Assembly: GCA_047017005.1 (NCBI GenBank)
Contig: JBKXSZ010000036.1
Span: forward strand, 1 to 5,661
Length of the DNA stretch: 5,661 nt
Reading direction: 5' to 3'
DNA from: JBKXSZ01 sp047017005
Lineage (GTDB): Bacteria > Bacillota > Clostridia > TANB77 > CAG-508
Position numbers and translations under genes: made by a program. Positions 1-4,346 of the stretch are shown in pieces. The stretch's first letter is position 1. Each line of letters begins with the position of its first letter. The notes beneath the pieces were generated by a model. That model had not been told where the DNA came from, did not search any database, and saw only the letters and a program-made list of their open reading frames with translations.

Positions 1-225
1 TATTTACATCAGGGCGTAAAGATTGCTGTGACTGGACGTATCCAAACAGGAAGTTATACGAATAAAGACGGTGTGAAAGTTTACACAACAGATGTTGTTG
101 TAGAAGAACAGGAATTTGCTGAGAGTAAAAAAAGTCAGGGATATGGCATGAACGAAGAAGGTCCTGCAGGGGATGGATTTATGAATGTTCCGGATGGAAT
201 TGATGAAGAACTTCCATTCTCATAA
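1..225 (+). CDS. ssb: Single-stranded DNA-binding protein, 3' part only
   Basis: The reading frame is open from base 1, so the gene starts upstream; 74 C-terminal residues are present. SSB binds ssDNA as an oligomer and recruits replication and repair partners through its acidic C-terminal tip. Visible here are the end of the OB fold (GVKIAVTGRIQTGSY, then a turn and strand KVYTTDVVVEEQEF), a short low-complexity linker rich in Gly and acidic residues, and the tip DEELPFS, which matches the SSB consensus D-D-D-[IL]-P-F plus one extra serine. The linker is short compared with chromosomal SSBs, as is common in SSBs of plasmids and conjugative elements, where they protect transferred single strands. 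The GTG at 28-30 is internal and not a plausible start because the OB fold continues upstream of it. Identification is from the OB strand and tip patterns. Confidence 0.9.
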   Translation, partial: YLHQGVKIAVTGRIQTGSYTNKDGVKVYTTDVVVEEQEFAESKKSQGYGMNEEGPAGDGFMNVPDGIDEELPFS

Positions 226-256
226 AGTGAGCGATAGGTAACATACGATAGATGAA

Positions 257-288
257 GCTGCATCCGGCCAAAATGGACGTGATGCAGC
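257..288 (+). other. Hairpin between ssb and the DUF6075 gene
   Basis: GCTGCATC (257-264) pairs perfectly with GATGCAGC (281-288). After a one-base bulge at 280 the stem continues CG/CG, then a G-A mismatch, then CCA/TGG around an AAA loop (271-273). No T-tract follows, so it is not a standard intrinsic terminator. It lies 23 nt upstream of the DUF6075 ATG and just before its ribosome binding site (AGGAG at 298-302). It could stabilise or separate the two cistrons, or act as a weak attenuator; function is inferred. Confidence 0.55.
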
Positions 289-311
289 GATAAGAAAAGG
301 AGAAGAGGATT

Positions 312-755
312 ATGGCAGAAAAAAATATAAAATTTATCAGTGAAAAACATAAGGCGTTTTATATGGAAAAAATGCAAAATGCAAAATTTAAAGATGTATA
401 TCATCAAGCACTATACTATTGCCTTGGAGTAAATGCAGATACGCGATTTCATTTTGAAAATATTTTTGATGAAGAAATTCATTGCGTTAGATTGGAATGT
501 CTGCAGGAGGGCTGGCAGACAAGTGGCAGTTTGAAAGTGGTACGTATGGCATTTAACTTGTTCTGTAATGGAACTCCTACAGTGAATCAAAAAAAGGATG
601 CAAAGGGAAAGCTTGAGGAATGCAGTCGCTACAGTGTAGAGGAGCTTTTCGCTTGTGAATATGCACCATTCTTTTGGCAGGCAATCCAATTGCGATATCC
701 GGAGTATGCTGTATATAACAATGCACATGCGGAATTGTTTGGCAGTGAGGACTAG
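312..755 (+). CDS. DUF6075 family protein (function unknown)
   Basis: 147 residues, start ATG at 312 with AGGAG at 298-302. The sequence fits the DUF6075 family as I recall it from Firmicutes mobile elements: an N-terminal segment KNIKFISEKHKAFY (5-17), a central YHQALYYCLGVNADTR (30-45), the conserved block ECLQEGWQTSGSLKVVRMAFNL (62-83) followed by NGTPT, and a C-terminal segment SVEELFACEYAPFFWQAIQLRYPEY (108-132). It is a soluble, compact protein with several cysteines (Cys37, 58, 63, 85, 104, 115) but no clear metal-binding spacing, no catalytic motif and no membrane segment. It follows ssb by 86 nt and probably shares a transcript with it, so a role in element maintenance or transfer is plausible but unproven. 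Confidence is high for a real gene, moderate for the family name. Confidence 0.8.
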   Translation: MAEKNIKFISEKHKAFYMEKMQNAKFKDVYHQALYYCLGVNADTRFHFENIFDEEIHCVRLECLQEGWQTSGSLKVVRMAFNLFCNGTPTVNQKKDAKGKLEECSRYSVEELFACEYAPFFWQAIQLRYPEYAVYNNAHAELFGSED

Positions 756-774
756 AGTAAAGGTGCCGCAAGAT

Positions 775-794
775 GGGGGACAAATTTGTTCCCT
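775..794. repeat. GGGGACAAATTTGTCCCC-type palindrome, copy 1 (degenerate)
   Basis: A 20-nt inverted repeat centred between 784 and 785. GGGGACAAA pairs with TTTGTTCCC, with one internal G-T wobble (779/790) and another at the outer edge (775/794). It begins 20 nt after the DUF6075 stop codon. The same palindrome occurs at 1667-1688 (perfect) and 4073-4094 (one central change). No T-tract follows, so it is not a classical terminator. This copy and copy 2 closely bracket the M41 peptidase gene. Confidence 0.85.
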
Positions 795-843
795 CAATAT
801 AAAGCAAGAATAGTATACAAGAGATTTTTTCCATTCATATGAT

Positions 844-849
844 TATAAT
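844..849 (+). promoter_or_regulatory. Candidate -10 box for the M41 peptidase gene
   Basis: A perfect TATAAT lies 29 nt upstream of the ATG at 879, inside a 123-nt gap after DUF6075. No good -35 hexamer is visible at 16-18 nt spacing (820-827 reads AGAGATTT), so this rests on the -10 match alone. In AT-rich DNA a chance TATAAT is fairly likely. Confidence 0.3.
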
Positions 850-878
850 TTTGCTGGAGCGGAAAAGGAGAAATTTTA

Positions 879-1649
879 ATGAGAAAATTATTTGGATTTT
901 TTTGTAATATTATGAAATGTTTTTTGATGTCATGCGGAATAGTATTACTATTCTATTTTTTCAACGAAGAAGTCCCTGTTACAAAAGAACTGATTCAACG
1001 AAACGTCTTAGTAATCTGCTATTCTTTGATATCCTTGCTTTGCGTGTATCAAATAACAAAAAGAATGTTTTCGGATGATGATTATAACGTTATCACTGGA
1101 ACGTCATTAGGGTATGCAAAACGAGTTATCAGAAGTGAAAACAAAAATGATACGCTTACTGAATATAATAGGAAAGTATCTTCCGTCCACGAAGCTGGAC
1201 ATGCAGTAATGGCATATTTAATGGAAATAGATAGTTTTCAAGTGATCCTATCTGATATACAGCCTAGAGTTGTAATGGTGCAAAAGTTACAGGATGCAAA
1301 TGCAGTGAAGAAAGGAATTTTAATAAAGTATGCGGGAGCTATTGCAGAAGAAATACTGCTTGATAAAATGCATATAGGAAGTTTTATAGGTGAAGACAGT
1401 GATTTTCCTCAAGCCACAGAATGGATCAAAGCATATATTGTTATGACAGATTCAAGCATAAGTAAAACTTTGCTAGATAGAGAGTTAGAAGAAAAAACGA
1501 TATTACTATCAAAAAAATTTTGGAATGAATCAAAGAAGATTCTTTCAGAAAATAGAACAATGGTTGAAACTATATCTGAAAACTTGCAGAGGAAAGGAAC
1601 CCTGACAAGCGAAGAAGTAAAAGAGATATTAGATGGAATTAAAAAGTAA
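879..1649 (+). CDS. Membrane-anchored M41 (FtsH-like) metallopeptidase without AAA domain
   Basis: 256 residues; ATG at 879 preceded by AAAAGGAG (863-870). Two hydrophobic segments (about 7-28 and 42-58) are separated by a short polar loop, then a charged linker (60-100) and a peptidase domain. The zinc signature HEAGH is at 104-108. The third ligand is predicted as Asp175 in GEDSDFPQAT, aligning with the FtsH motif TGASND-x3-AT. AGAIAEEILL (152-161) matches the FtsH G-x-AAEE helix. The tail (201-253, ending GTLTSEEVKEIL) matches the FtsH C-terminal helical bundle. In FtsH a AAA ATPase sits between the membrane and peptidase parts; here there is no Walker A, Walker B or SRH, and only about 40 residues in that place. 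It is therefore probably an ATP-independent membrane protease, or one relying on another unfoldase. Substrate is unknown. The gene sits between palindrome copies 1 and 2 and looks like a separate cargo cassette. Confidence 0.85.
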   Translation: MRKLFGFFCNIMKCFLMSCGIVLLFYFFNEEVPVTKELIQRNVLVICYSLISLLCVYQITKRMFSDDDYNVITGTSLGYAKRVIRSENKNDTLTEYNRKVSSVHEAGHAVMAYLMEIDSFQVILSDIQPRVVMVQKLQDANAVKKGILIKYAGAIAEEILLDKMHIGSFIGEDSDFPQATEWIKAYIVMTDSSISKTLLDRELEEKTILLSKKFWNESKKILSENRTMVETISENLQRKGTLTSEEVKEILDGIKK

Positions 1650-1666
1650 AGGACAGGATTTGAAGC

Positions 1667-1688
1667 TAGGGGACAAATTTGTCCCCTA
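1667..1688. repeat. GGGGACAAATTTGTCCCC-type palindrome, copy 2 (perfect)
   Basis: A perfect 22-nt palindrome: the half TAGGGGACAAA (1667-1677) is followed directly by its reverse complement TTTGTCCCCTA (1678-1688). It begins 18 nt after the M41 stop and ends 18 nt before the ATG of the zinc-ribbon gene. No T-run follows. This is the best-preserved of the three copies. Confidence 0.9.
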
Positions 1689-1706
1689 TGTAAAAGAAGG
1701 AGAATT

Positions 1707-1877
1707 ATGGATAAGGTAATGTTAAGAGATGACTGCGGAAAACGCCAAAGTTGTAGATGTGGCAATATCTATTTTCAACGTGTTGTTGGACGTATTTATA
1801 GATACAGGTGCACAAAATGCGGGAAGTGGTATAAGGTTGTAAAGAAAGAGGGGAAAAAGATTGAGATTCATAATTAA
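1707..1877 (+). CDS. Small zinc-ribbon-like protein, 56 residues
   Basis: ATG at 1707 with GAAGGAG (1697-1703) as ribosome binding site; stop TAA at 1875-1877. The protein begins MDKVMLRDDCGKRQ and carries two cysteine knuckles: SCRCGN (Cys16, Cys18) and RCTKCGK (Cys35, Cys38), separated by a basic, aromatic stretch (about 22-34). A further Cys10 is present. The CxC...CxxC arrangement with following glycines is typical of short zinc ribbons. The tail (40-52) is very lysine-rich. This suggests nucleic-acid binding or a protein-interaction adaptor, with no catalytic motif. The first knuckle has one intervening residue instead of two, so Cys10 might substitute in some arrangement. The gene starts 18 nt after palindrome copy 2 and could be co-transcribed with the M41 gene. 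Partner and function are unknown; the ribosome binding site and cysteine pattern support a real gene. Confidence 0.7.
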   Translation: MDKVMLRDDCGKRQSCRCGNIYFQRVVGRIYRYRCTKCGKWYKVVKKEGKKIEIHN

Positions 1878-1948
1878 TAATGAGACGCTTTTTATTTTGT
1901 CTATAAACAGTCTCAATATTAATTGTGAAACGATAAAATAAGAAAGCT

Positions 1949-2305
1949 ATGGACAAAATTTTATTTGAAATAAAGATAACAAATTCTTGTGAAGAGATAA
2001 AAAGACTGGAAATTTTGAACGATATATTAAAAAATGTGGGAGCGGATGCTTCTTTTGAAAAAGAACAGTCTGGAGAGAACTTCTTGAAAATTCGTTATGA
2101 CAAAGAGACTATAAGAAAAATAAAAAGCAGAAAGGCTGGGGCAAAGTCAATTAAGTTGAAACGGAAAATTTCAATTAAAGAGGTTGAAAAATGGATTGAT
2201 GTAACGACTGCGAAAGAAGTGGCAGAAGAATTAGGTGTAAGTCGATCAACTTTATTCCGAAGAATAAAAGAAGCAAAAAAGCAGGGAGTGGATTATATCG
2301 AATAA
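1949..2305 (+). CDS. Small helix-turn-helix protein, probable DNA-binding regulator
   Basis: 118 residues, ATG at 1949. The upstream ribosome binding site is weak (AAGAAAG at 1940-1946), so low translation is likely. The N-terminal part (1-50) is mixed alpha/beta with no motif I can name. Residues 56-74 (RKIKSRKAGAKSIKLKRK region) are strongly basic. Residues 84-110 form a good HTH: VTTAKEVAEELGVSRSTLFRRI, with the pattern A-x3-A-x2-LGVS-x-STL-x-RRI as in Fis-type, resolvase C-terminal and related domains. There is no catalytic recombinase domain, so a regulator or nucleoid-type binder is more likely than a recombinase. Operator-like dyads lie downstream (2417-2432 and 2561-2579) and are candidate targets, by position only. 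A 6-bp inverted repeat TGAGAC/GTCTCA (1881-1915) lies in the 71-nt leader. Confidence 0.7.
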   Translation: MDKILFEIKITNSCEEIKRLEILNDILKNVGADASFEKEQSGENFLKIRYDKETIRKIKSRKAGAKSIKLKRKISIKEVEKWIDVTTAKEVAEELGVSRSTLFRRIKEAKKQGVDYIE

Positions 2306-2377
2306 AAATTTTTCTTTTTTTGGGGAAAAGGGAAGTGCAATAGAATATAGAAAAGAGCATAGTGGAGCTGATAGTAG

Positions 2378-2418
2378 AATAAAAGCCAATGGAGAACTGT
2401 TCCAAAGGCTTTTATTTT
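2378..2418 (+). terminator. Probable intrinsic terminator after the HTH gene
   Basis: AATAAAAGCC (2378-2387) pairs perfectly with GGCTTTTATT (2407-2416). An inner TGGA/TCCA pairing (2390-2393 with 2401-2404) sits inside the loop. The T-rich right arm runs on to TTTT (2415-2418). The stem is AT-rich at its base with a GCC/GGC top, and A-rich on the left, so it could work in both directions. It lies 72 nt after the HTH stop codon. Confidence 0.6.
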
Positions 2419-2432
2419 GTAAACAAAAACAA
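2417..2432. repeat. Operator-like site A, shares a 12-mer with site B
   Basis: TTGTAAACAAAA (2417-2428) recurs exactly at 2563-2574. Here it continues to an ACAA half-site (2429-2432), giving TTGT-N8-ACAA. It overlaps the end of the terminator T-run and lies 17 nt upstream of a TATAAT at 2450-2455. The sequence is A-rich, so chance similarity cannot be excluded. Confidence 0.35.
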
Positions 2433-2530
2433 CCTTAAAAGGTTATTTATATAATACTATATTGGCATAATAAAAGCAAATAGTTTTCCCCAAAAAAGAA
2501 AAAGTTTCGTTCTAATTATCTCTGAAAAGA

Positions 2531-2579
2531 TGCACTTTAGGAATTAATATAATATAATTATATTGTAAACAAAACAATA
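2531..2579 (+). promoter_or_regulatory. Candidate promoter and operator (site B) of the DUF5688 gene
   Basis: Overlapping TATAAT boxes lie at 2548-2553 and 2553-2558. The best -35 candidate is TGCACT (2531-2536), a poor match at 16-nt spacing to the second box. Immediately downstream is the dyad TATTGT (2561-2566), N7, ACAATA (2574-2579), which would cover the transcription start, a typical repressor position. Gene start is 2598, giving a short leader with GGAG at 2586-2589. The promoter assignment rests on -10 matches in AT-rich DNA; the dyad is perfect over 6-bp arms. Confidence 0.45.
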
Positions 2580-2597
2580 AGAAAAGGAGAATGGAAA

Positions 2598-3488
2598 ATG
2601 AATTACAAAGAATTTCAAAAAAGTGTATTGGAAGAGGTAAAAAGAAGAACAGGAGAGGATGTAAGATTATGCGAAACCACAAAAAATAATAGTGTTGTGC
2701 GAGCCGGAATTATTATGGGGGAAAAAGAGATTTCGCCAATAATATATTTGGAAGAATTTTTTTATAAGTATCAACAAAAAATTTGCTCGATTGAAACAAT
2801 CGCAAAGGAAATAATAAAAGTGTATAACGAGCACAGGGACGTTCCTTTCAGTGGCAAAAAGATTTTAGAGAAAGTGGGAAAAGAGGAAAATGTAATTTGT
2901 AAATTAATACATACGGACAGTAACGCGCAATTGTTGCAAAGAGTACCGCATAAGACTTTTTTAGACTTGTCTGTTATATATTATTTAGATGGCGGAGAGC
3001 TAAAAGATAAAAGTGAAAGAATGACAATTTTAATCACAAATGATATTTTGAAAATGATACCTTTAAGAGAGGAAAAATTATATGAGTTGGCATTAAAAAA
3101 CATGGAAATCAAATTCGAATATAAGTTTTATAACATGATAGAGATATTTGAAGAGATGCCAATAGATGAAGAAGAAAAGAGAAGATTGATAAAATCGTGT
3201 GAAGAGGAAATTATGTATGTTCTTACAAACAAAGAAAAGTTTTGGGGGGCTACAGCAATTTTGAGAATAGAAATTTTAGAAGAGATTGGCAAAAAATTAA
3301 AACAAAATTTTTATATTATTCCAAGTAGCATTGATGAAGTGCTTATTGTTCCGTCTTATGCAGATATAGATAGAGAAATGATGGACATTATGATACAAGA
3401 AGTGAATGAAACACAAGTAAGCAAGGAAGAAAGGCTTTCAGACCATGCATATTATTATTCGATAGAAGAGGGAAAAATATTCTTGTAA
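2598..3488 (+). CDS. DUF5688 family protein (function unknown)
   Basis: 296 residues; ATG at 2598, ribosome binding site AAAAGGAG (2582-2589). An ATG at 2591 is out of frame. It matches DUF5688, common and often multi-copy in Lachnospiraceae, in order: N-terminal helix (MNYKEFQKSVLEEVKRR), KNNSVVRAGIIM (29-40), ISPIIYLEEFFYKY (45-58), LLQRVPHKTFLDLSVIYYL (112-130), ILITNDILKM (144-153), MYVLTNKEKFWGATAIL (206-222), FYIIPSSIDEVLIVP (238-252) and the terminal LSDHAYYYSIEEGKIF (280-295). The length appears complete. No membrane segment and no recognisable catalytic motif is present. The middle (175-205) is rich in acidic residues. Codon choice is strongly A-ending (AAA, GAA, AGA), more AT-biased than ssb at the window start, suggesting separate acquisition. 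It has its own predicted promoter. The biochemical role of the family is not known to me. Confidence 0.85.
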   Translation: MNYKEFQKSVLEEVKRRTGEDVRLCETTKNNSVVRAGIIMGEKEISPIIYLEEFFYKYQQKICSIETIAKEIIKVYNEHRDVPFSGKKILEKVGKEENVICKLIHTDSNAQLLQRVPHKTFLDLSVIYYLDGGELKDKSERMTILITNDILKMIPLREEKLYELALKNMEIKFEYKFYNMIEIFEEMPIDEEEKRRLIKSCEEEIMYVLTNKEKFWGATAILRIEILEEIGKKLKQNFYIIPSSIDEVLIVPSYADIDREMMDIMIQEVNETQVSKEERLSDHAYYYSIEEGKIFL

Positions 3489-3507
3489 AAGCATCTCTTA
3501 TGTGTCA

Positions 3508-3536
3508 GGAGCTGTCTGCTGATAGCGGACAGTTCC
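3508..3536 (+). other. Strong hairpin without T-tract after the DUF5688 gene
   Basis: GGAGCTGTCTGC (3508-3519) pairs with GCGGACAGTTCC (3525-3536) over 12 bp, including two G-T wobbles, around the loop TGATA. On the + strand it is followed by A-rich sequence, not T, so it is not a textbook terminator. A second, weaker inverted repeat AAGTCT/AGACTT (3550-3555 with 3567-3572) follows. Together they occupy the 135-nt gap before the toxin gene. They may shield the mRNA 3' end or terminate by another mechanism. Confidence 0.6.
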
Positions 3537-3623
3537 AAAAAATAAATGGAAGTCTGTAAAGAGAATAGACTTTAAAGAAAAAAAATGTTAAAGTATTGAT
3601 AGGAAAATAAAGGAGGTGTCAAG

Positions 3624-3863
3624 TTGCGGATCGAGTATGAAAAAGAGGCTGCGAAGCACATTGGTAAAATGGATAGACCAACAAAACAGAGGTTGAAGAT
3701 AGCAATTGAGAAACTTCCGGCGGGTGATGTAAAAAAGTTACAAGGAATTAAAGATGATTACCGATTACGAGTTGGAGATTTGCGAGTTATTTTTTCGGTA
3801 ATAAATGATACAATAATCATAAAGGATGTTTTACCAAGAGGGCAGGTATACAAGCGATTATAG
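3624..3863 (+). CDS. RelE/ParE-family toxin, RelE-like
   Basis: 79 residues from a TTG start at 3624, chosen because a near-perfect Shine-Dalgarno AAAGGAGGTG (3609-3618) ends 5 nt before it and the fold starts there (RIEYEKEAAKHIGK). The family comprises ribosome-dependent mRNA interferases (RelE) and gyrase poisons (ParE). The motifs are RelE-type: two N-terminal helices (7-31), GDVKKLQGIKDDYRLRVGDLRVIFSV (34-59), a beta hairpin IIIKDVL, and the terminal PRGQVYKRL (71-79). Arg54, Arg72 and Tyr76 correspond to positions often catalytic in RelE proteins; lysines 37, 38 and 43 are also suited to RNA contact. This supports mRNA cleavage over gyrase poisoning, but I cannot verify activity. The antitoxin follows with its ribosome binding site overlapping the toxin stop codon, so the two are translationally coupled. 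Confidence 0.88.
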   Translation: MRIEYEKEAAKHIGKMDRPTKQRLKIAIEKLPAGDVKKLQGIKDDYRLRVGDLRVIFSVINDTIIIKDVLPRGQVYKRL

Positions 3864-3875
3864 GAGGCGTTGAGA

Positions 3876-4067
3876 ATGAGTAAAGAAATGTTAAAAGGAT
3901 TAATAGATTTAATTGATGAGAGTGACACAGAAACAATATTTAGAGTGTTGGTTCGGTTTGTTCCGGAAGATAAAGCATTGCCGGATGAAATAGAGGCAAT
4001 TGAACGGGCAAATGAAAGCATTGCTCAGCACGGAACAGTATCACATGATTCTATAAATTGGGACTAA
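3876..4067 (+). CDS. Short antitoxin partner of the RelE-like toxin
   Basis: 63 residues, ATG at 3876. The frame also allows TTG at 3870, but AGGAGG (3862-3867) is only 2 nt from it and 8 nt from the ATG, so ATG is preferred. The Shine-Dalgarno overlaps the toxin stop (TAG 3861-3863), which implies coupled translation. Residues 4-26 look like two amphipathic helices (EMLKGLIDLIDESDTETIFRV region), followed by VPEDKALPDEIEAIERANESIAQHG (27-51) and the acidic end TVSHDSINWD. The C-terminal D/E-rich helix and tail resemble toxin-wrapping regions of RelB-type antitoxins and the antitoxin type paired with short RelE toxins in Clostridia. No ribbon-helix-helix or HTH is obvious, so autoregulation by this protein alone is uncertain. 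Assignment rests on pairing, size and tail pattern. Confidence 0.75.
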   Translation: MSKEMLKGLIDLIDESDTETIFRVLVRFVPEDKALPDEIEAIERANESIAQHGTVSHDSINWD

Positions 4068-4072
4068 AAAGA

Positions 4073-4094
4073 TAGGGGACAATTTTGTCCCCTA
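4073..4094. repeat. GGGGACAAATTTGTCCCC-type palindrome, copy 3
   Basis: The same 22-nt palindrome as at 1667-1688, with a single central change (A to T at 4083) that leaves two unpaired T in the middle. The arms TAGGGGACAA (4073-4082) and TTGTCCCCTA (4085-4094) are otherwise perfect. It begins 6 nt after the antitoxin stop codon and precedes the real terminator by 40 nt. Confidence 0.9.
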
Positions 4095-4134
4095 AATAAT
4101 TTAGTAACAGAATAAAGAAAACTTGAAGGTGTAC

Positions 4135-4156
4135 AGAGCTGAAAGGCTCTTTTTTT
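4135..4156 (+). terminator. Intrinsic terminator of the toxin-antitoxin operon
   Basis: AGAGCT (4135-4140) pairs with GGCTCT (4145-4150), with one T-G wobble, around a GAAA tetraloop. Six further T (4151-4156) follow, giving a run of seven. It is a textbook Rho-independent terminator 68 nt after the antitoxin stop. Confidence 0.85.
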
Positions 4157-4182
4157 GTTGCCATTTTGGCAACAAGTTTTTT
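4155..4182 (+). terminator. Second stacked hairpin, back-up terminator
   Basis: TTGTTGCCA (4155-4163) pairs perfectly with TGGCAACAA (4167-4175) around a TTT loop, followed by G and six T (4177-4182). It shares two T with the preceding terminator, so the two form a tandem. A third, AT-only-like hairpin, TTTTTCTT/AAGAAAAA (4178-4185 with 4191-4198), follows directly. Confidence 0.7.
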
Positions 4183-4247
4183 CTTCAAAAAAGAAAAATT
4201 AAGTGTGTTAAATCCTAAAAACAAAGGAAATAAAAATACAAATATAG

Positions 4248-4253
4248 TATAAT
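4248..4253 (+). promoter_or_regulatory. Candidate -10 box for the J-domain gene
   Basis: TATAAT preceded by TAG, lying after the stacked terminators and 93 nt upstream of the ATG at 4347. A new promoter is expected here because the upstream operon is terminated. No convincing -35 hexamer is seen (AGGAAA at 4225-4230 with 17-nt spacing). Confidence 0.4.
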
Positions 4254-4282
4254 ATAAATATAGAAAAAAAGCAAATAATAAA

Positions 4283-4320
4283 GCCGGAATCGCCAACACT
4301 AGCAATGAAACGAAACCGGC
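4283..4320 (+). other. GC-rich leader inverted repeat upstream of the J-domain gene
   Basis: GCCGG (4283-4287) and CCGGC (4316-4320) enclose a 28-nt loop in the predicted 5' leader. They stand out in an otherwise A-rich region. The 3' arm ends 9 nt before the ribosome binding site AAGGAG (4330-4335). It may form a leader structure that affects translation. The stem is short, so this is tentative. Confidence 0.4.
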
Positions 4321-4346
4321 ACCCCAAGAAAGGAGATATTTATATT

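Larger units (their letters stand above)
2309..2503. repeat. Nested inverted repeats filling the gap between the HTH and DUF5688 genes
   Basis: The 292-nt gap 2306-2597 contains no gene. Its outer arms are 2309-2329 (T5-C-T7-GGGG-A4) and 2484-2503 (T4-CCCC-A6-G-A5), complementary over 20 bp with a single-base bulge. Inside lie a terminator-like hairpin (2378-2416) and a short one, AACCTT/AAGGTT (2431-2444, 2-nt gap). The left arm begins just after the HTH stop (2303-2305). This could be a folded 3' UTR, an independent structured RNA, or a decayed non-autonomous element. I see no flanking target-site duplication, which weakens the last reading. The 13-mer CAAAAAAGAAAAA of the right arm recurs at 4186-4198. 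Confidence 0.6.

Noticed and set aside
135..407. Minus-strand open frame of 90 codons across the ssb/DUF6075 junction
   Set aside because: It overlaps two well-supported + strand genes, has no convincing ribosome binding site, and its composition looks like an antisense shadow. The same applies to the other minus-strand frames.
775..794. Palindrome copies as intrinsic terminators
   Set aside because: No T-tract follows any of the three copies, and copy 3 is followed by a separate textbook terminator.
1949..2305. HTH protein as a serine recombinase or resolvase
   Set aside because: Only the DNA-binding type HTH is present; the catalytic N-terminal domain and its serine motif are absent.
2450..2455. 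TATAAT as a second promoter in the HTH-DUF5688 gap
   Set aside because: No -35 match at usable spacing and no gene close enough downstream; AT-rich DNA gives such hexamers by chance.
2309..2503. Calling the inverted-repeat block a MITE
   Set aside because: No target-site duplication is visible, the arms are of low complexity, and no second copy is in the window; kept as a repeat only.
3870..3875. TTG start for the antitoxin
   Set aside because: Only 2 nt from the AGGAGG; the ATG at 3876 is correctly spaced.
4305..4346. Upstream in-frame ATG extending the J-domain protein by 14 residues
   Set aside because: No ribosome binding site precedes it, it lies inside the leader inverted repeat, and the ATG at 4347 has AAAGGAG at a workable distance and starts the J domain cleanly.
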